This document shows positions 33,201 through 41,291 of a DNA stretch of 64,000 nt, piece after piece. The position numbers and the translations under genes were made by a program. The stretch is taken from contig JBASFK010000008.1 of NCBI GenBank assembly GCA_049652985.1, forward strand, positions 1-64,000, read 5' to 3'. Origin of the DNA: UBA7657 sp049652985. Its GTDB lineage: Bacteria; Pseudomonadota; Alphaproteobacteria; Micavibrionales; Micavibrionaceae. Position 1 is the first letter of the stretch. Each line of letters begins with the position of its first letter. Below the pieces are notes generated by a model. The model ran no database searches and was not told the DNA's origin. It saw only the letters and a list, made by a program, of their open reading frames with translations.

Positions 33201-34014
33201 GGAATTACTGAACAATCCCGGCGCGCTGTGTAACATGGTGCGGCGGATCGCCGTGGGCGCGGGCCATATCACGCTGGAACATTTCGACATGGTGCGCCCC
33301 GGCGAAGTTTCTGAAAAGGGCGACGGCTCACCGGTTACCTCCGCCGACCGGGAATCCGAAAAATTCATATCGGAAGGCCTGCGCGCGCTCACCCCTGACA
33401 TTCCGGTCGTCGCCGAGGAAGCCACGGGCGCAGGCGGCCTCAACGATCTTTCGCAGCACGAATATTTCTGGTCGGTCGATCCGCTTGACGCGACCAAGGA
33501 ATTCATCGCCGGCGGCGAAAATTACACGGTGAATATCGGCCTCGTGAAAAAAGATACGCCTGTGCTCGGCGTAATTTACGCCCCCGCGCTGGGCGTTTTA
33601 TATGCGGGATTCGGTGAAACCGCCCTGCGCTGGAGCGAGGCCACCGGCAAGGACAAGAAAATCTCAGTGCGCCAGCCACCATCTGCAGGACTAACGGTAA
33701 TGTCGAGTCTTTACCACGCGGATGATGCAGCGATGGATAAATTTCTCTCCGCTTTCAAAGTCGAGAAAATCCTGAAACGGGCGAGCGCTTTGAAAATCTG
33801 CGCCGTGGCGGAAGGAAAGGCAGACCTTTATCCACGGCTGGGGCCCACATCAGAATGGGACACGGCGGGCGCGGAGGCGATCCTGCGCGCTGCGGGCGGC
33901 ACGCTGACCGATCTGCAGGGCAGGCCCCTGGTTTACGGTTGCGTGGACAGGAAATTCGCCAACCCGCATTTCGCCGCCGCGTCTTTCGACTGGTTCGCCG
34001 GGGGCGAGGACTAG
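33187..34014 (+). CDS. cysQ: 3'(2'),5'-bisphosphate nucleotidase CysQ
   Basis: Inositol-monophosphatase-fold enzyme that removes PAP/PAPS (275 aa). Metal-site motifs are PVVAEEATG and SVDPLDATKEFIAGGENYTV, the latter with Ala where most CysQ have Gly (DPLDGTKEF). SEWDTAGAEAILRAAGGTLT forms the C-terminal motif. Start choice is uncertain: TTG 33187 after AGGA overlaps cysNC by 14 bases and gives a normal N-terminus, while ATG 33235 would be shorter. It closes the cysD-cysNC-cysQ operon. Confidence 0.88.
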   Translation: MPSSEELLNNPGALCNMVRRIAVGAGHITLEHFDMVRPGEVSEKGDGSPVTSADRESEKFISEGLRALTPDIPVVAEEATGAGGLNDLSQHEYFWSVDPLDATKEFIAGGENYTVNIGLVKKDTPVLGVIYAPALGVLYAGFGETALRWSEATGKDKKISVRQPPSAGLTVMSSLYHADDAAMDKFLSAFKVEKILKRASALKICAVAEGKADLYPRLGPTSEWDTAGAEAILRAAGGTLTDLQGRPLVYGCVDRKFANPHFAAASFDWFAGGED

Positions 34015-34613
34015 ATCATCTGTAATTTTGCGACGACGCGCCCGATGATCAGGAAATCGCCGGGCTTGAGCACCTGCGACTGAAAACCTTTCTGCCGCGC
34101 CGATATGCGGACTTCGCCATTGCTGGACCGCGGCGCGTATTCACAATGCCGCAGCATGCTGCTGAAGCCATCCGAAACTATAAAAATCCCGGGCGGTGAA
34201 GGCTTGCGGTCGGAAGTATCGACCAGAATTTGCTCGCCGTGCCTGAATTCCGGTTCCATTGCGGTTTCACGCACCTGGAATATGCGGGTGGTTTTATCCG
34301 GGCCATGGGCCGCCTGCGAGGAAAGCACCATGGCCGGGATTGCCCATTCGCCGGGCGCGCCTTGTCCGTCATCCAGCCCCTTGCGGCCGGGGCCCGCTCC
34401 GCCGCCGGCAGGGGCCTTGCGGATTGCGGCGTCGCCGTCCACAGGCAGGTCGAAATAGCCGCGCATGAGTATATATTCCTGCGCCTTGATCTGGCGGGCG
34501 CCGTTGAGGATTTTGCTGATTGCGGGCGGCTCCAGGCCGATTGCGGCGGCCAGCCCGGCTTTCGTTTTTTCGGGGTGGTTTGCGAACTGGGTCTTAAGCC
34601 ATTGGGAATCCAT
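34011..34613 (-). CDS. S24-fold repressor lacking the catalytic pair
   Basis: LexA/CI-type regulator (200 aa) with an N-terminal HTH (KAGLAAAIGLEPPAISKILN) and a C-terminal S24 domain ending in GDFLIIGRVVAKLQ. In active members a Ser precedes Met in the xSMxP motif; here it reads RETAMEPEFRHGEQILVDTS, with Ala. The usual Lys region (vKR) reads MLRHCEY. Both changes argue against self-cleavage, so induction must work differently. I chose the ATG at 34613 (MDSQWLKTQF). It is divergent from an XRE gene across a palindromic operator. Confidence 0.8.
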   Translation of the reverse strand: MDSQWLKTQFANHPEKTKAGLAAAIGLEPPAISKILNGARQIKAQEYILMRGYFDLPVDGDAAIRKAPAGGGAGPGRKGLDDGQGAPGEWAIPAMVLSSQAAHGPDKTTRIFQVRETAMEPEFRHGEQILVDTSDRKPSPPGIFIVSDGFSSMLRHCEYAPRSSNGEVRISARQKGFQSQVLKPGDFLIIGRVVAKLQMI

Positions 34614-34655
34614 TAAGGAAATAATCTCATGGCCCAAGAACACAAAATATTTCTA

Positions 34656-34687
34656 TTTTGGAAAATAAAGCTTGAAAATTTCCAAAA
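34656..34687. promoter_or_regulatory. Operator-like inverted repeat between divergent regulators
   Basis: TTTTGGAAA (34656-34664) and TTTCCAAAA (34679-34687) are perfect inverted arms separated by 14 bases. Smaller palindromes (TATTTT-GG-AAAATA and TTGAAAATTTCCAA) are nested in the same stretch. The location fits autoregulation of one or both flanking regulators. Confidence 0.6.
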
Positions 34688-34731
34688 AAGAAATAAATAT
34701 ACAACCCATGGTATTAATTTAGAGGTGCAAC

Positions 34732-35088
34732 TTGCCGCCGGATTACCAAAAACGTGTCCCCGCCGAAGCCGCCGTTATCGGGCGCAACCTGCGCAGGCTC
34801 CGGGAGGGTGCCGACCTGACGCAAAAGGACCTCGCCCGCCTGCTCGGTATCAGTTTCCAGCAGGTGCAGAAATACGAACGCGGGGAAAACCGCCTTCCCG
34901 TCGACAGGCTGTTTGCCCTGAGGAAAATTTTCGGCGCGCCGTATCACGCATTTTTTGCGGGGCTTGGTGGCGATACGCCTTCGCAGGAATTACCATGGAC
35001 GGAAAAGATACATGCGCACCTGCTGGAGGCGGACGATCCCGCGCTGCAGGACAAGATCGCGCGCGTCGTCGCGATTATGCTTGAATGA
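34732..35088 (+). CDS. XRE-family transcriptional regulator
   Basis: Small DNA-binding protein (118 aa) with a Cro/CI-type HTH at about residues 18-65 (NLRRLREGADLTQKDLARLL, then ISFQQVQKYERGENRLPVDR). The C-terminal part is acidic and helical. It starts at TTG 34732 with AGAGGTGC upstream. This kind of HTH protein is common in alphaproteobacteria, so its targets cannot be inferred beyond the divergent operator. Confidence 0.8.
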   Translation: MPPDYQKRVPAEAAVIGRNLRRLREGADLTQKDLARLLGISFQQVQKYERGENRLPVDRLFALRKIFGAPYHAFFAGLGGDTPSQELPWTEKIHAHLLEADDPALQDKIARVVAIMLE

Positions 35089-35101
35089 TCAAAGGAGGTG
35101 A

Positions 35102-35989
35102 TCAGGATGGCTCGGTGAGGCTTTTGTACAGGTCTGTGCGGCGGTCGCGGAAGAAACCCCACATCGGGCGCTCGGCATTGATCGCGTCTAGGTCGAATGA
35201 ATGAACAAGAACCGCGTCCTTGTCGCGGCCCGCTTCCTGCACAAGATCGCCCGACGGCGCGGCGATGAACGACTTGCCATAGTAGCCCTGGTCGTTGCCG
35301 GGGTTGGCCGGGTTTTTCTCGACGCCGATGCGGTTTGCCGCGACGACGGGGACGAAGTTAGAGACAGCATGGCCCTGCATCGCGCGCTGCCACGACAGGG
35401 CCGTGTCGAGGTTAGGGGTCGAGGGCTCAAAACCTATCGCGGTCGGGTAGAACAGTATTTCCGCGCCCTGCAGCATCATGCTGCGCGCAACTTCCGGGTA
35501 CCACTGGTCCCAGCAGATGCCGACGCCGATCTTGCCGAACTTCGTGTCCCAGACTTTGAAGCCGAGATCACCGGGGCGGAAATAGTATTTCTCGCTGTAG
35601 CCGGGGCCATCGGGAATATGCGTCTTGCGGTAGATGCCCATAATAGCGCCGGTGTCGTCGATGACGGCGACGCTGTTGTAATAATGCGCGCCGGATTTTT
35701 CAAAAAATGAAACCGGGATGACGATTTTGAGCTCTTTCGTCGCTTTTTGCATCGCTATGACGGCCGGGTGTTCTTCAGCCGGGAAGGCTTCCCTGAACCA
35801 GCGCGGGTCCTGCGACGTGCAGAAATAAATATTCTGAAAGAGCTCGGACGGCAGGACGATCTGCGCGCCTTTTTTAGCGGCCTCATGTACATAGTTCACC
35901 GTTTTCTCGATGTTCTGTTTCATATCGAGTCCGTACGAAGTCTGAATCGCGGCGACTGTGACAAGCCTTGAATTATTTTTAGGGCTCAT
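35102..35989 (-). CDS. aguB: N-carbamoylputrescine amidase
   Basis: Nitrilase-fold enzyme converting N-carbamoylputrescine to putrescine (295 aa). The Glu-Lys-Cys triad is visible as LPSELFQNIYF, YRKTHIPDGPGYSEKYYFRP and VGICWDQWYPEVARSMMLQG. I took the ATG at 35989 (MSPKNNSRL), which overlaps the aguA stop (ATGA). It is the last gene of the polyamine operon on the minus strand. Confidence 0.93.
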   Translation of the reverse strand: MSPKNNSRLVTVAAIQTSYGLDMKQNIEKTVNYVHEAAKKGAQIVLPSELFQNIYFCTSQDPRWFREAFPAEEHPAVIAMQKATKELKIVIPVSFFEKSGAHYYNSVAVIDDTGAIMGIYRKTHIPDGPGYSEKYYFRPGDLGFKVWDTKFGKIGVGICWDQWYPEVARSMMLQGAEILFYPTAIGFEPSTPNLDTALSWQRAMQGHAVSNFVPVVAANRIGVEKNPANPGNDQGYYGKSFIAAPSGDLVQEAGRDKDAVLVHSFDLDAINAERPMWGFFRDRRTDLYKSLTEPS

Positions 35990-37011
35990 TCTTTCGGCTC
36001 CTGCTGCGTCATACAATGAAAGGACCCGCCGCCATTCGTCAAGATCGACGTGGATTTGAGGCCCTTCACTTTATGGCGGGGGAACAGTTTCTGGATCGCT
36101 GCGACGGCAGAATCGGCGGATTCCGTGCCATAGGTCGGCACCGCGATAGCGCTGTTGCCGATAATGAAATTCATGTGGCTGGCGGCCATCGGCTCGTCTT
36201 CATATCCCGTTACAAGGCCGGGGGAGGGTGCAAAAACAACCTCGATTTTCTTGCCGTTTGCGGCAGTCATTTTCTCGAGATCAGCAGCAATTTTCTTCAG
36301 CACTTTTTCATTCGGGTCGTTCTTTACCGGCGACTGGCAAAGGACTTTGTTCGGTCCAATGAAGCGCGCGATATTGTCGATATGGCCGTCAGTATGGTCG
36401 TTGAGGAGGCCATCATCGAGCCACAGGATCTTACCCGCGCCGAAGGCTTCTTTCAGTATGTCTTCGATCTCCTTCTGCGATTTGCCCGGGTTGCGGTTCG
36501 GGTTCAGCAGGCATTCCTTGGTGGTGAGGATTGTACCTTCGCCGTCATTTTCCAGTGAGCCGCCTTCGAGGACGAGATCGAATGCCTTAATCGGCGAGTC
36601 TGATTTTTTCGCGATGAAATCGCCGATGACGCGGTCGGCGGGGTAATCGTATTTGCCACCCCAGCCATTCACTTTAAAACGCAGGGCCGTGTGTGCGCCG
36701 TTTACGCTCGCCCAGATCGGGCCGGTATCGCGCAGCCAGATATCGCCGAACTCCGCCGGGACAACCTCGGTATTTTTTCCAAGCAGTTTTTTTGCGGAAG
36801 CAACGGCCTCATCGCCGCGGGCCAGCATATAAACCTTCTCGCCTTCTGCAATAAGGTTTGCCATCGCTGCGGCTTCTTCCTGCGCAGGCTGAAGATCTTC
36901 GAGCCACAGTTCGGGATCGGAGGGAAATGCGATCCACATAGCCTTGTGTGGTGCCCATTCAGGTTGAATGGTCACGGCATTTTGCATTTTTTGCCTCGGT
37001 TGCGCGGTCAT
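35986..37011 (-). CDS. aguA: Agmatine deiminase
   Basis: Converts agmatine to N-carbamoylputrescine and ammonia (341 aa from this start). Guanidine-modifying-enzyme motifs include MWIAFPSDPELW near the start, EFGDIWLRDTGPIW, DLVLEGGSLENDGEGTILTT, DDGLLNDHTDGHIDNIARF and the catalytic Cys in LTNGGGSFHCMTQQ. The ATG at 37011 follows GGGAAC; an upstream GTG at 37032 lies inside a hairpin. It supplies the substrate of AguB. Confidence 0.94.
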   Translation of the reverse strand: MTAQPRQKMQNAVTIQPEWAPHKAMWIAFPSDPELWLEDLQPAQEEAAAMANLIAEGEKVYMLARGDEAVASAKKLLGKNTEVVPAEFGDIWLRDTGPIWASVNGAHTALRFKVNGWGGKYDYPADRVIGDFIAKKSDSPIKAFDLVLEGGSLENDGEGTILTTKECLLNPNRNPGKSQKEIEDILKEAFGAGKILWLDDGLLNDHTDGHIDNIARFIGPNKVLCQSPVKNDPNEKVLKKIAADLEKMTAANGKKIEVVFAPSPGLVTGYEDEPMAASHMNFIIGNSAIAVPTYGTESADSAVAAIQKLFPRHKVKGLKSTSILTNGGGSFHCMTQQEPKE

Positions 37012-37031
37012 TTCATGTTCCCAAAAAGTCA

Positions 37032-37049
37032 CCCCCGCAAAAGCGGGGG
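37032..37049 (-). terminator. Hairpin between the DHS-like gene and aguA
   Basis: CCCCCGC and GCGGGGG form a perfect 7-bp stem with a 4-base loop. On the minus strand a short T run (TGACTTTTTGG) follows 4 bases later, just ahead of the aguA ribosome site. It may reduce read-through into aguAB. Confidence 0.5.
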
Positions 37050-37079
37050 CTTTGTATAATTTATATGCCGTTTGAACGA

Positions 37080-38129
37080 TTAATCAAACTGCTTCGCCAG
37101 TTCCCACTTTTTGCGCTTTTTCCATGCGCCTTCATGGTAGGCGGCAGACGCCAGCAACGGCAGGACACTGCCTGCCTCGGCGAACACCATCTGTTCGAAC
37201 GCGACGTCAACCTTACCCCACGAGCAGGCTTCTTTCAGCGTCGAGGAGGAGCAGGCGCCGTCGCGCACGTCGGCAACGGTGATCTGCACGGCGTATTTGT
37301 GCATTTCGGCCTCTTTGCCGAGAATTTCGGCGCATACGACCGTATCCTGCACAAAGTTCTTCGGCACGCCGCCGCCGATCATCAGGAGGCCTGATGTTCC
37401 GGCATGGATTTTGAGGTCCGTCAGTTCGCGGAAGTCGGCGATGGAATCGAGAACCATGTGCTTCTTCGGGTTGTCAACCTGGTGCTTCACGAGTCCGAAA
37501 CCGGCGGATGAGTCGGTGAAGGCCGGACAGAAGATCGGCACGTTTTTCTCATAGGCGAGTTTCACGAGGCTGTTCTTCTTCTTGCCGTGCTTCACGAGGT
37601 ACTTGCCCATCTCCTTGATGAACTCGCGCGAAGAGTAGGCGCGCGGCTCAAGGCTGTTGGCGATTTCCAGGATCGTACCGTCGCAGGCCTGCAGGTCTTC
37701 TTCGTCGATATATGTATCGTAAATGCGGTCGATATAAAGGTCGCGCAGTTCACGGTCATCGACCTGCCCCGCGGCCTGATAGTGCTTGAAGCCGAGGCCT
37801 TCGAAGAAATCCATGTCGACGATTGAAGCGCCCGTGGCGACGATGCCGTCGATCATGTTGTTCTCCAGCATGGCGGCATAGGCGTCCATACAGCCGCCCG
37901 CGGATGTGGAGCCCGCCAGCGTCAGAAAAATCGCGCAGTCCTTGTCGTTCAGCATCATGTTGTAAATCTCGGTCGCGCGCGCGAGGTCGCGCGACGTGAA
38001 CGACATTTTTCCCATGGATTCGATAATCGGGCGCGCGTCGAACGATGTTATGTCGATATGCTCGACGACGTTTTGCAGCAGCTCCGCCTTGCGGTTGCTG
38101 GTGACCTTTTTCGGAGTTTGATTAGACAT
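37080..38129 (-). CDS. Deoxyhypusine synthase-like protein (probable homospermidine synthase type)
   Basis: Member of the deoxyhypusine synthase fold (349 aa). The catalytic Lys is kept in KEACSWGKVDVAFEQMVFAE, and NAD-site sequence includes LAGSTSAGGCMDAYAAML and TSGLLMIGGGVPKNFVQDTV. The eukaryotic KHH motif after GGG is replaced by PKNF, as expected for bacterial DHS-like enzymes that work on polyamines and not on eIF5A, which bacteria lack. Some bacterial relatives make homospermidine. Its start overlaps the decarboxylase gene by 8 bases. Confidence 0.85.
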   Translation of the reverse strand: MSNQTPKKVTSNRKAELLQNVVEHIDITSFDARPIIESMGKMSFTSRDLARATEIYNMMLNDKDCAIFLTLAGSTSAGGCMDAYAAMLENNMIDGIVATGASIVDMDFFEGLGFKHYQAAGQVDDRELRDLYIDRIYDTYIDEEDLQACDGTILEIANSLEPRAYSSREFIKEMGKYLVKHGKKKNSLVKLAYEKNVPIFCPAFTDSSAGFGLVKHQVDNPKKHMVLDSIADFRELTDLKIHAGTSGLLMIGGGVPKNFVQDTVVCAEILGKEAEMHKYAVQITVADVRDGACSSSTLKEACSWGKVDVAFEQMVFAEAGSVLPLLASAAYHEGAWKKRKKWELAKQFD

Positions 38130-39339
38130 TCCTTACAGCTTTCTTTTTAACAGCGGGTCTCATTCCCGAACTGTAAAGACATAGAGTATCCGAGCCGCCA
38201 AATCCATTAAAATTCGTGCGTAAGCTCCGGCTGTAGGAACCCAGATTTCCGATCTCGATCCAGTCGCCCATATCGATGTCGGCAGGCAACATGAACGGGC
38301 CTTCCATGACGTCCAGCGCGTCGCAGGTCGGGCCTGCGAAACGGAAGGGGACATCGGGCTGTTCAAAACCGCCATCGACGCGGTAAGCGCGGGCAGGGAA
38401 CTTCGTCTTCAGCAGCGGGCCGGCGTCAAACATGCCGCCATAGGTGCCGTCGTTGATATAGAGCGTGTTGTCCTTGCGGAGCTCGACGCGCACGATCAGC
38501 GAGCCCGACTCGGCCACCAGCACACGGCCGGGTTCGGCCAGCAGGGGCATGTTCTCGAGGCGGTTTTTCGCCAGCGCGCCTTTCAGGGCGTGGACGCAGG
38601 CCTCGACGGACGGCACGCTGTCGTCATAGCGGACGGGGAAGCCGCCGCCGATATCGAGAACGTCGACGGTGATGCCGGATTTCTTAATGACGGCAGCCGC
38701 CCTGTCGACGCCGCGGGCATAGGCCGCCGGGTCGGTGGTCTGGGTGCCAACATGGAAGCACAGGCCAAGGCGCTGGGCAACCGGTCGGGACGATTTCAGC
38801 AGTTTCACCGCGTCATCGGGGTTCGCGCCGAATTTCGACGAGAAGTCGATCGAGGCTTTACCGTTGCGCGGCAGGGCCAGGCGGACATAAAGGTTCAGGT
38901 CCGAGGCGAGGTCGGTCTCGCGGACGATCTTGAACAGCTCATCCTCAGTGTCGAGAACGAAGTCGCGGACGCCGAAAAGCGTGTAGGCCTCGCGGATGGC
39001 TTCCGGCGATTTGACCGGGTGCATGAAGTAGATGCGGGCCCTTTTGGATATCTTGCGGACGAGGCGGACCTCTTCGATCGAGGCTGCGTCGAAGCTTCTC
39101 ACGCCAGCCTGGTAGATGGCGCGAAGCACGTTTTCGTCAGGGTTGGTTTTGACCGCGTACATGGTTTCGCCGGGAAAAGCCTGGACGAATGCCTTCGCCG
39201 TTGCTGTGATTTTCTCGGGCCACAGAACATAGAGAGGACGCGCCGGGCGGCGGGCGGCGATCAGCTCCTCGATGGAAGCGTAGCCTTCCTCGATTTCTGG
39301 CCGCATGGCGGAATTGTTCATAGAATAAAGTTTAGTCAT
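38122..39339 (-). CDS. Ornithine (or lysine/ornithine) decarboxylase, alanine-racemase fold
   Basis: PLP-dependent decarboxylase that makes putrescine (405 aa). The Schiff-base Lys is in GETMYAVKTNPDENVLRAIY, the phosphate-binding loop in VLDIGGGFPVRY and LAEPGRVLVAESGSLIVRVE, and the active-site Cys in FAGPTCDALDVMEGPFMLPA. These fit ornithine decarboxylase better than diaminopimelate decarboxylase. The ATG is preceded by GAAGGACTAACGAG. It is the first structural gene of the polyamine operon, with an attenuator-like leader upstream. Confidence 0.9.
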   Translation of the reverse strand: MTKLYSMNNSAMRPEIEEGYASIEELIAARRPARPLYVLWPEKITATAKAFVQAFPGETMYAVKTNPDENVLRAIYQAGVRSFDAASIEEVRLVRKISKRARIYFMHPVKSPEAIREAYTLFGVRDFVLDTEDELFKIVRETDLASDLNLYVRLALPRNGKASIDFSSKFGANPDDAVKLLKSSRPVAQRLGLCFHVGTQTTDPAAYARGVDRAAAVIKKSGITVDVLDIGGGFPVRYDDSVPSVEACVHALKGALAKNRLENMPLLAEPGRVLVAESGSLIVRVELRKDNTLYINDGTYGGMFDAGPLLKTKFPARAYRVDGGFEQPDVPFRFAGPTCDALDVMEGPFMLPADIDMGDWIEIGNLGSYSRSLRTNFNGFGGSDTLCLYSSGMRPAVKKKAVRNV

Positions 39340-39395
39340 CTCGTTAGTCCTTCAAATTCTTAAAAATGGGAAAAGTTCCGAGCCGCTGCTGGCTC

Positions 39396-39446
39396 AAAAA
39401 AGGTCACCCGCTCCTTTGCGAAAGGGAGCAGGGAGCCGGGGTTACC
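39396..39446 (-). terminator. Attenuator terminator in the decarboxylase leader
   Basis: On the minus strand GGTAACCC (complement of 39439-39446) pairs with GGGTGACC (complement of 39402-39409) at 7 of 8 positions, enclosing an inner hairpin GCTCC...GGAGC (39410-39429). Six U follow (39401-39396). The 5' arm contains the stop codon of the leader ORF, so a ribosome at that stop would block the stem. Confidence 0.65.
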
Positions 39447-39522
39447 GGATGATTTCCAGTACGAAGGACTTCTGAAATGGAATAGGGGATTGTAAGCGGC
39501 CCCGCTTCACTGCAAATCTCAT
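39442..39522 (-). CDS. 26-codon leader ORF of the ornithine decarboxylase operon
   Basis: A short ORF upstream of the decarboxylase gene. It has an excellent ribosome site (GAAAGGG at 39529-39535, 6 bases before ATG). The peptide starts MRFAVKRGRLQSPIPFQKSF and ends VLEIIR followed by TAA. It is basic, with Arg at positions 2, 7, 9 and 26. The stop codon falls inside the 5' arm of the terminator at 39396-39446. By analogy to SpeFL of E. coli, where ornithine stalls the ribosome, it may sense ornithine or a polyamine; that is an inference. Confidence 0.6.
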   Translation of the reverse strand: MRFAVKRGRLQSPIPFQKSFVLEIIR

Positions 39523-39641
39523 CGTAAACCCTTTCAAAGCTTTGGGGCTTTCGCTTCACCCCAGTTCAAAAATGTCTACGCCGTTGCATAACCATGCCTA
39601 GTTCAAGACTAGAGGGGGCCATCGGCACGTGCGTCTTGCTC

Positions 39642-39669
39642 TTAATATAACATTTTTTGGCGAAATCAA
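39642..39669 (-). promoter_or_regulatory. Candidate promoter of the polyamine operon
   Basis: Reading the minus strand, TTGATT (complement of 39664-39669), a 16-base spacer and TATTAA (complement of 39642-39647) lie about 120 bases before the leader ORF. Between them and the ORF is a hairpin GGGG-TGAAGCGAAAG-CCCC. Alphaproteobacterial ornithine decarboxylase leaders are known to carry the speF RNA motif, which may correspond to this stretch. Confidence 0.45.
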
Positions 39670-39778
39670 TAAATTTTTTTGATGTTTTCCGCCAAAAATT
39701 TTCAACCGGCCTTTAAGGAACTTTTAAGACCCCCGGGGCCGGGTTGAAATATGCCCGGGAGAAGCATATAGAACAGAT

Positions 39779-40882
39779 ATGACGCTGCGCCTCGAGCTGC
39801 CCCGCTGGTACGATCTGCACGCCCACTTCCGGCAGGGCGGCCTCGTGAAGGCGCTGGTGGCCGATCACCTCGCGATGGGCTGCGCCGGGATCCTCGCAAT
39901 GCCCAACACCAGCCCGCCTGTCTCCAGGGTTCACAAGAAGGATCCCGGCGATGGCTGGAGCATCGAGGAGTACCTCGGCATGCTCCGCAAGGCGGGCGGA
40001 TCCAGGTTCACCAACATTATAGTGCCTCTCTATCTTACGAAGGATACGACCCCCCGGATGATCGAGGAGGGGGCGAAGTCCGGCGTTTTGCGCACTGCAA
40101 AATACTATCCCCCGCACGGCACCACCGGCGCAGGCTCCGCCGCGCCCTTCCAGACCTATATAGAGAACGGCGTCTTTAAGGCCATGGAGCAGGCCGGGGT
40201 GATCCTGAATGTCCACGGCGAGGAGCATGGGCTGGATGCCGTCAAATATTTCGGCCGGGGAACCAACGCCGAGGAGATTTTTTATAAAGAGCGCCTGCCG
40301 CACGCGGTCGATAAATTCCCTGAACTGAAAATCGTCGGCGAGCATATAACCACCAAGGTGGCGGCTGAATTCATCGAATCCGCCCCGGCGACGGTCGCGG
40401 CCACCATCACGCCCCAGCATCTCATTTATACGGTCGGGCACCTGTTGAAGGGGCTGAAATACCACCTCTACTGCCTGCCACTCCTGAAATACGAGGAAGA
40501 CAGGCTGGCGCTCTGGGCCGAAGTGACGGCGGCCGACAATACGAAATTCTTCGCCGGGACCGACAGCGCCCCGCACGTTAAAAAATTAACCGAATGCGGC
40601 TGCGCGGCCGGGTGCTATACGGGCGGAGTCGCCCCCCAGCTTTATATCCAGGCCTTCGAAAAGGCCGGGATCAACATGGGCAGCGAGGCGGGCGTGGCCA
40701 TGTTCAGGAAGTTCCTTTGCACTAACGGGCCTGCTTTCTATGGCCTGCCCGTTCCACGTGAAACATTCACGCTGGAGAAGGTTGAAACCGAAGTAAAAAC
40801 GGGAAAATCACGTGTTGTGCCGCTGCCGCTCGGTATGGCTGGCGAAGGCGAAAAGGCATCACTCCACTGGCGGATTGCCTAG
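39779..40882 (+). CDS. pyrC: Dihydroorotase, class II type
   Basis: Zinc amidohydrolase of pyrimidine synthesis (367 aa). The first metal site is seen in YDLHAHFRQGG, followed by MPNTSPPVS, the carboxylated Lys region LRTAKYYPPHGTT, LNVHGEEHG and the Asp of FFAGTDSAPH. Length is close to E. coli PyrC (348 aa). It diverges from the polyamine operon. A response-regulator remnant on the opposite strand overlaps its 3' end. Confidence 0.93.
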   Translation: MTLRLELPRWYDLHAHFRQGGLVKALVADHLAMGCAGILAMPNTSPPVSRVHKKDPGDGWSIEEYLGMLRKAGGSRFTNIIVPLYLTKDTTPRMIEEGAKSGVLRTAKYYPPHGTTGAGSAAPFQTYIENGVFKAMEQAGVILNVHGEEHGLDAVKYFGRGTNAEEIFYKERLPHAVDKFPELKIVGEHITTKVAAEFIESAPATVAATITPQHLIYTVGHLLKGLKYHLYCLPLLKYEEDRLALWAEVTAADNTKFFAGTDSAPHVKKLTECGCAAGCYTGGVAPQLYIQAFEKAGINMGSEAGVAMFRKFLCTNGPAFYGLPVPRETFTLEKVETEVKTGKSRVVPLPLGMAGEGEKASLHWRIA

Positions 40883-41165
40883 CCGGCTTTCTTTCCCGCA
40901 GCAGCGCCTCGCGCGTCGTTTCAAAAACCGCGCCCATGCGGCGGTTGGTCCATGAAAAAACCTTCTCGCGCAAATCGTTCGTACGCACGGGTTTTGAAAT
41001 GTAATCATCCATCCCGGCGTCCAGACAGCGCTGACGGTCACCCTTCATCGCGTTGGCGGTAAGAGCAATGACCGGCAGATCGGCGCGCAAGGCGCCCGTC
41101 TTTTTCATGTCGCAGATTCTGCGGGTCGCTTCGAATCCATCCATAACCGGCATCTGGCAGTCCAC
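40767..41165 (-). pseudogene. Truncated response-regulator receiver domain
   Basis: The minus-strand frame begins inside a receiver domain: VDCQMPVMDGFEATRRICDM holds the phosphoacceptor Asp context of strand 3, followed by LPVIALTANAMKGDRQRCLD and DDYISKPVRTNDLREKVFSW. The first half of the domain, including the acidic pocket, is missing: upstream in frame the sequence becomes unrelated and meets a stop. The 3' end runs into pyrC. It is best read as the tail of a former hybrid kinase or regulator. Confidence 0.75.
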
Positions 41166-41291
41166 ATTACCGCGCGATGAGCAGGAAAATATTCAGCATG
41201 AACGCGGAAAAGTAGGATTTCCGGCCGTTTCGAGGGCTTTTGTCCGCGGGAAAACTCGTTTAGAATCGTCTAATTCATGGAGGCGATTCAT

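Noticed and set aside
37032..37032. GTG start adding seven residues to agmatine deiminase
   Set aside because: The GTG falls inside the 7-bp hairpin at 37032-37049, while ATG 37011 has a Shine-Dalgarno and normal family length.
39410..39429. The small inner hairpin GCTCC...GGAGC as the decarboxylase leader terminator on its own
   Set aside because: Eight non-U bases separate it from the U run. The outer stem GGTAACCC/GGGTGACC ends exactly at the U run and is the better terminator.
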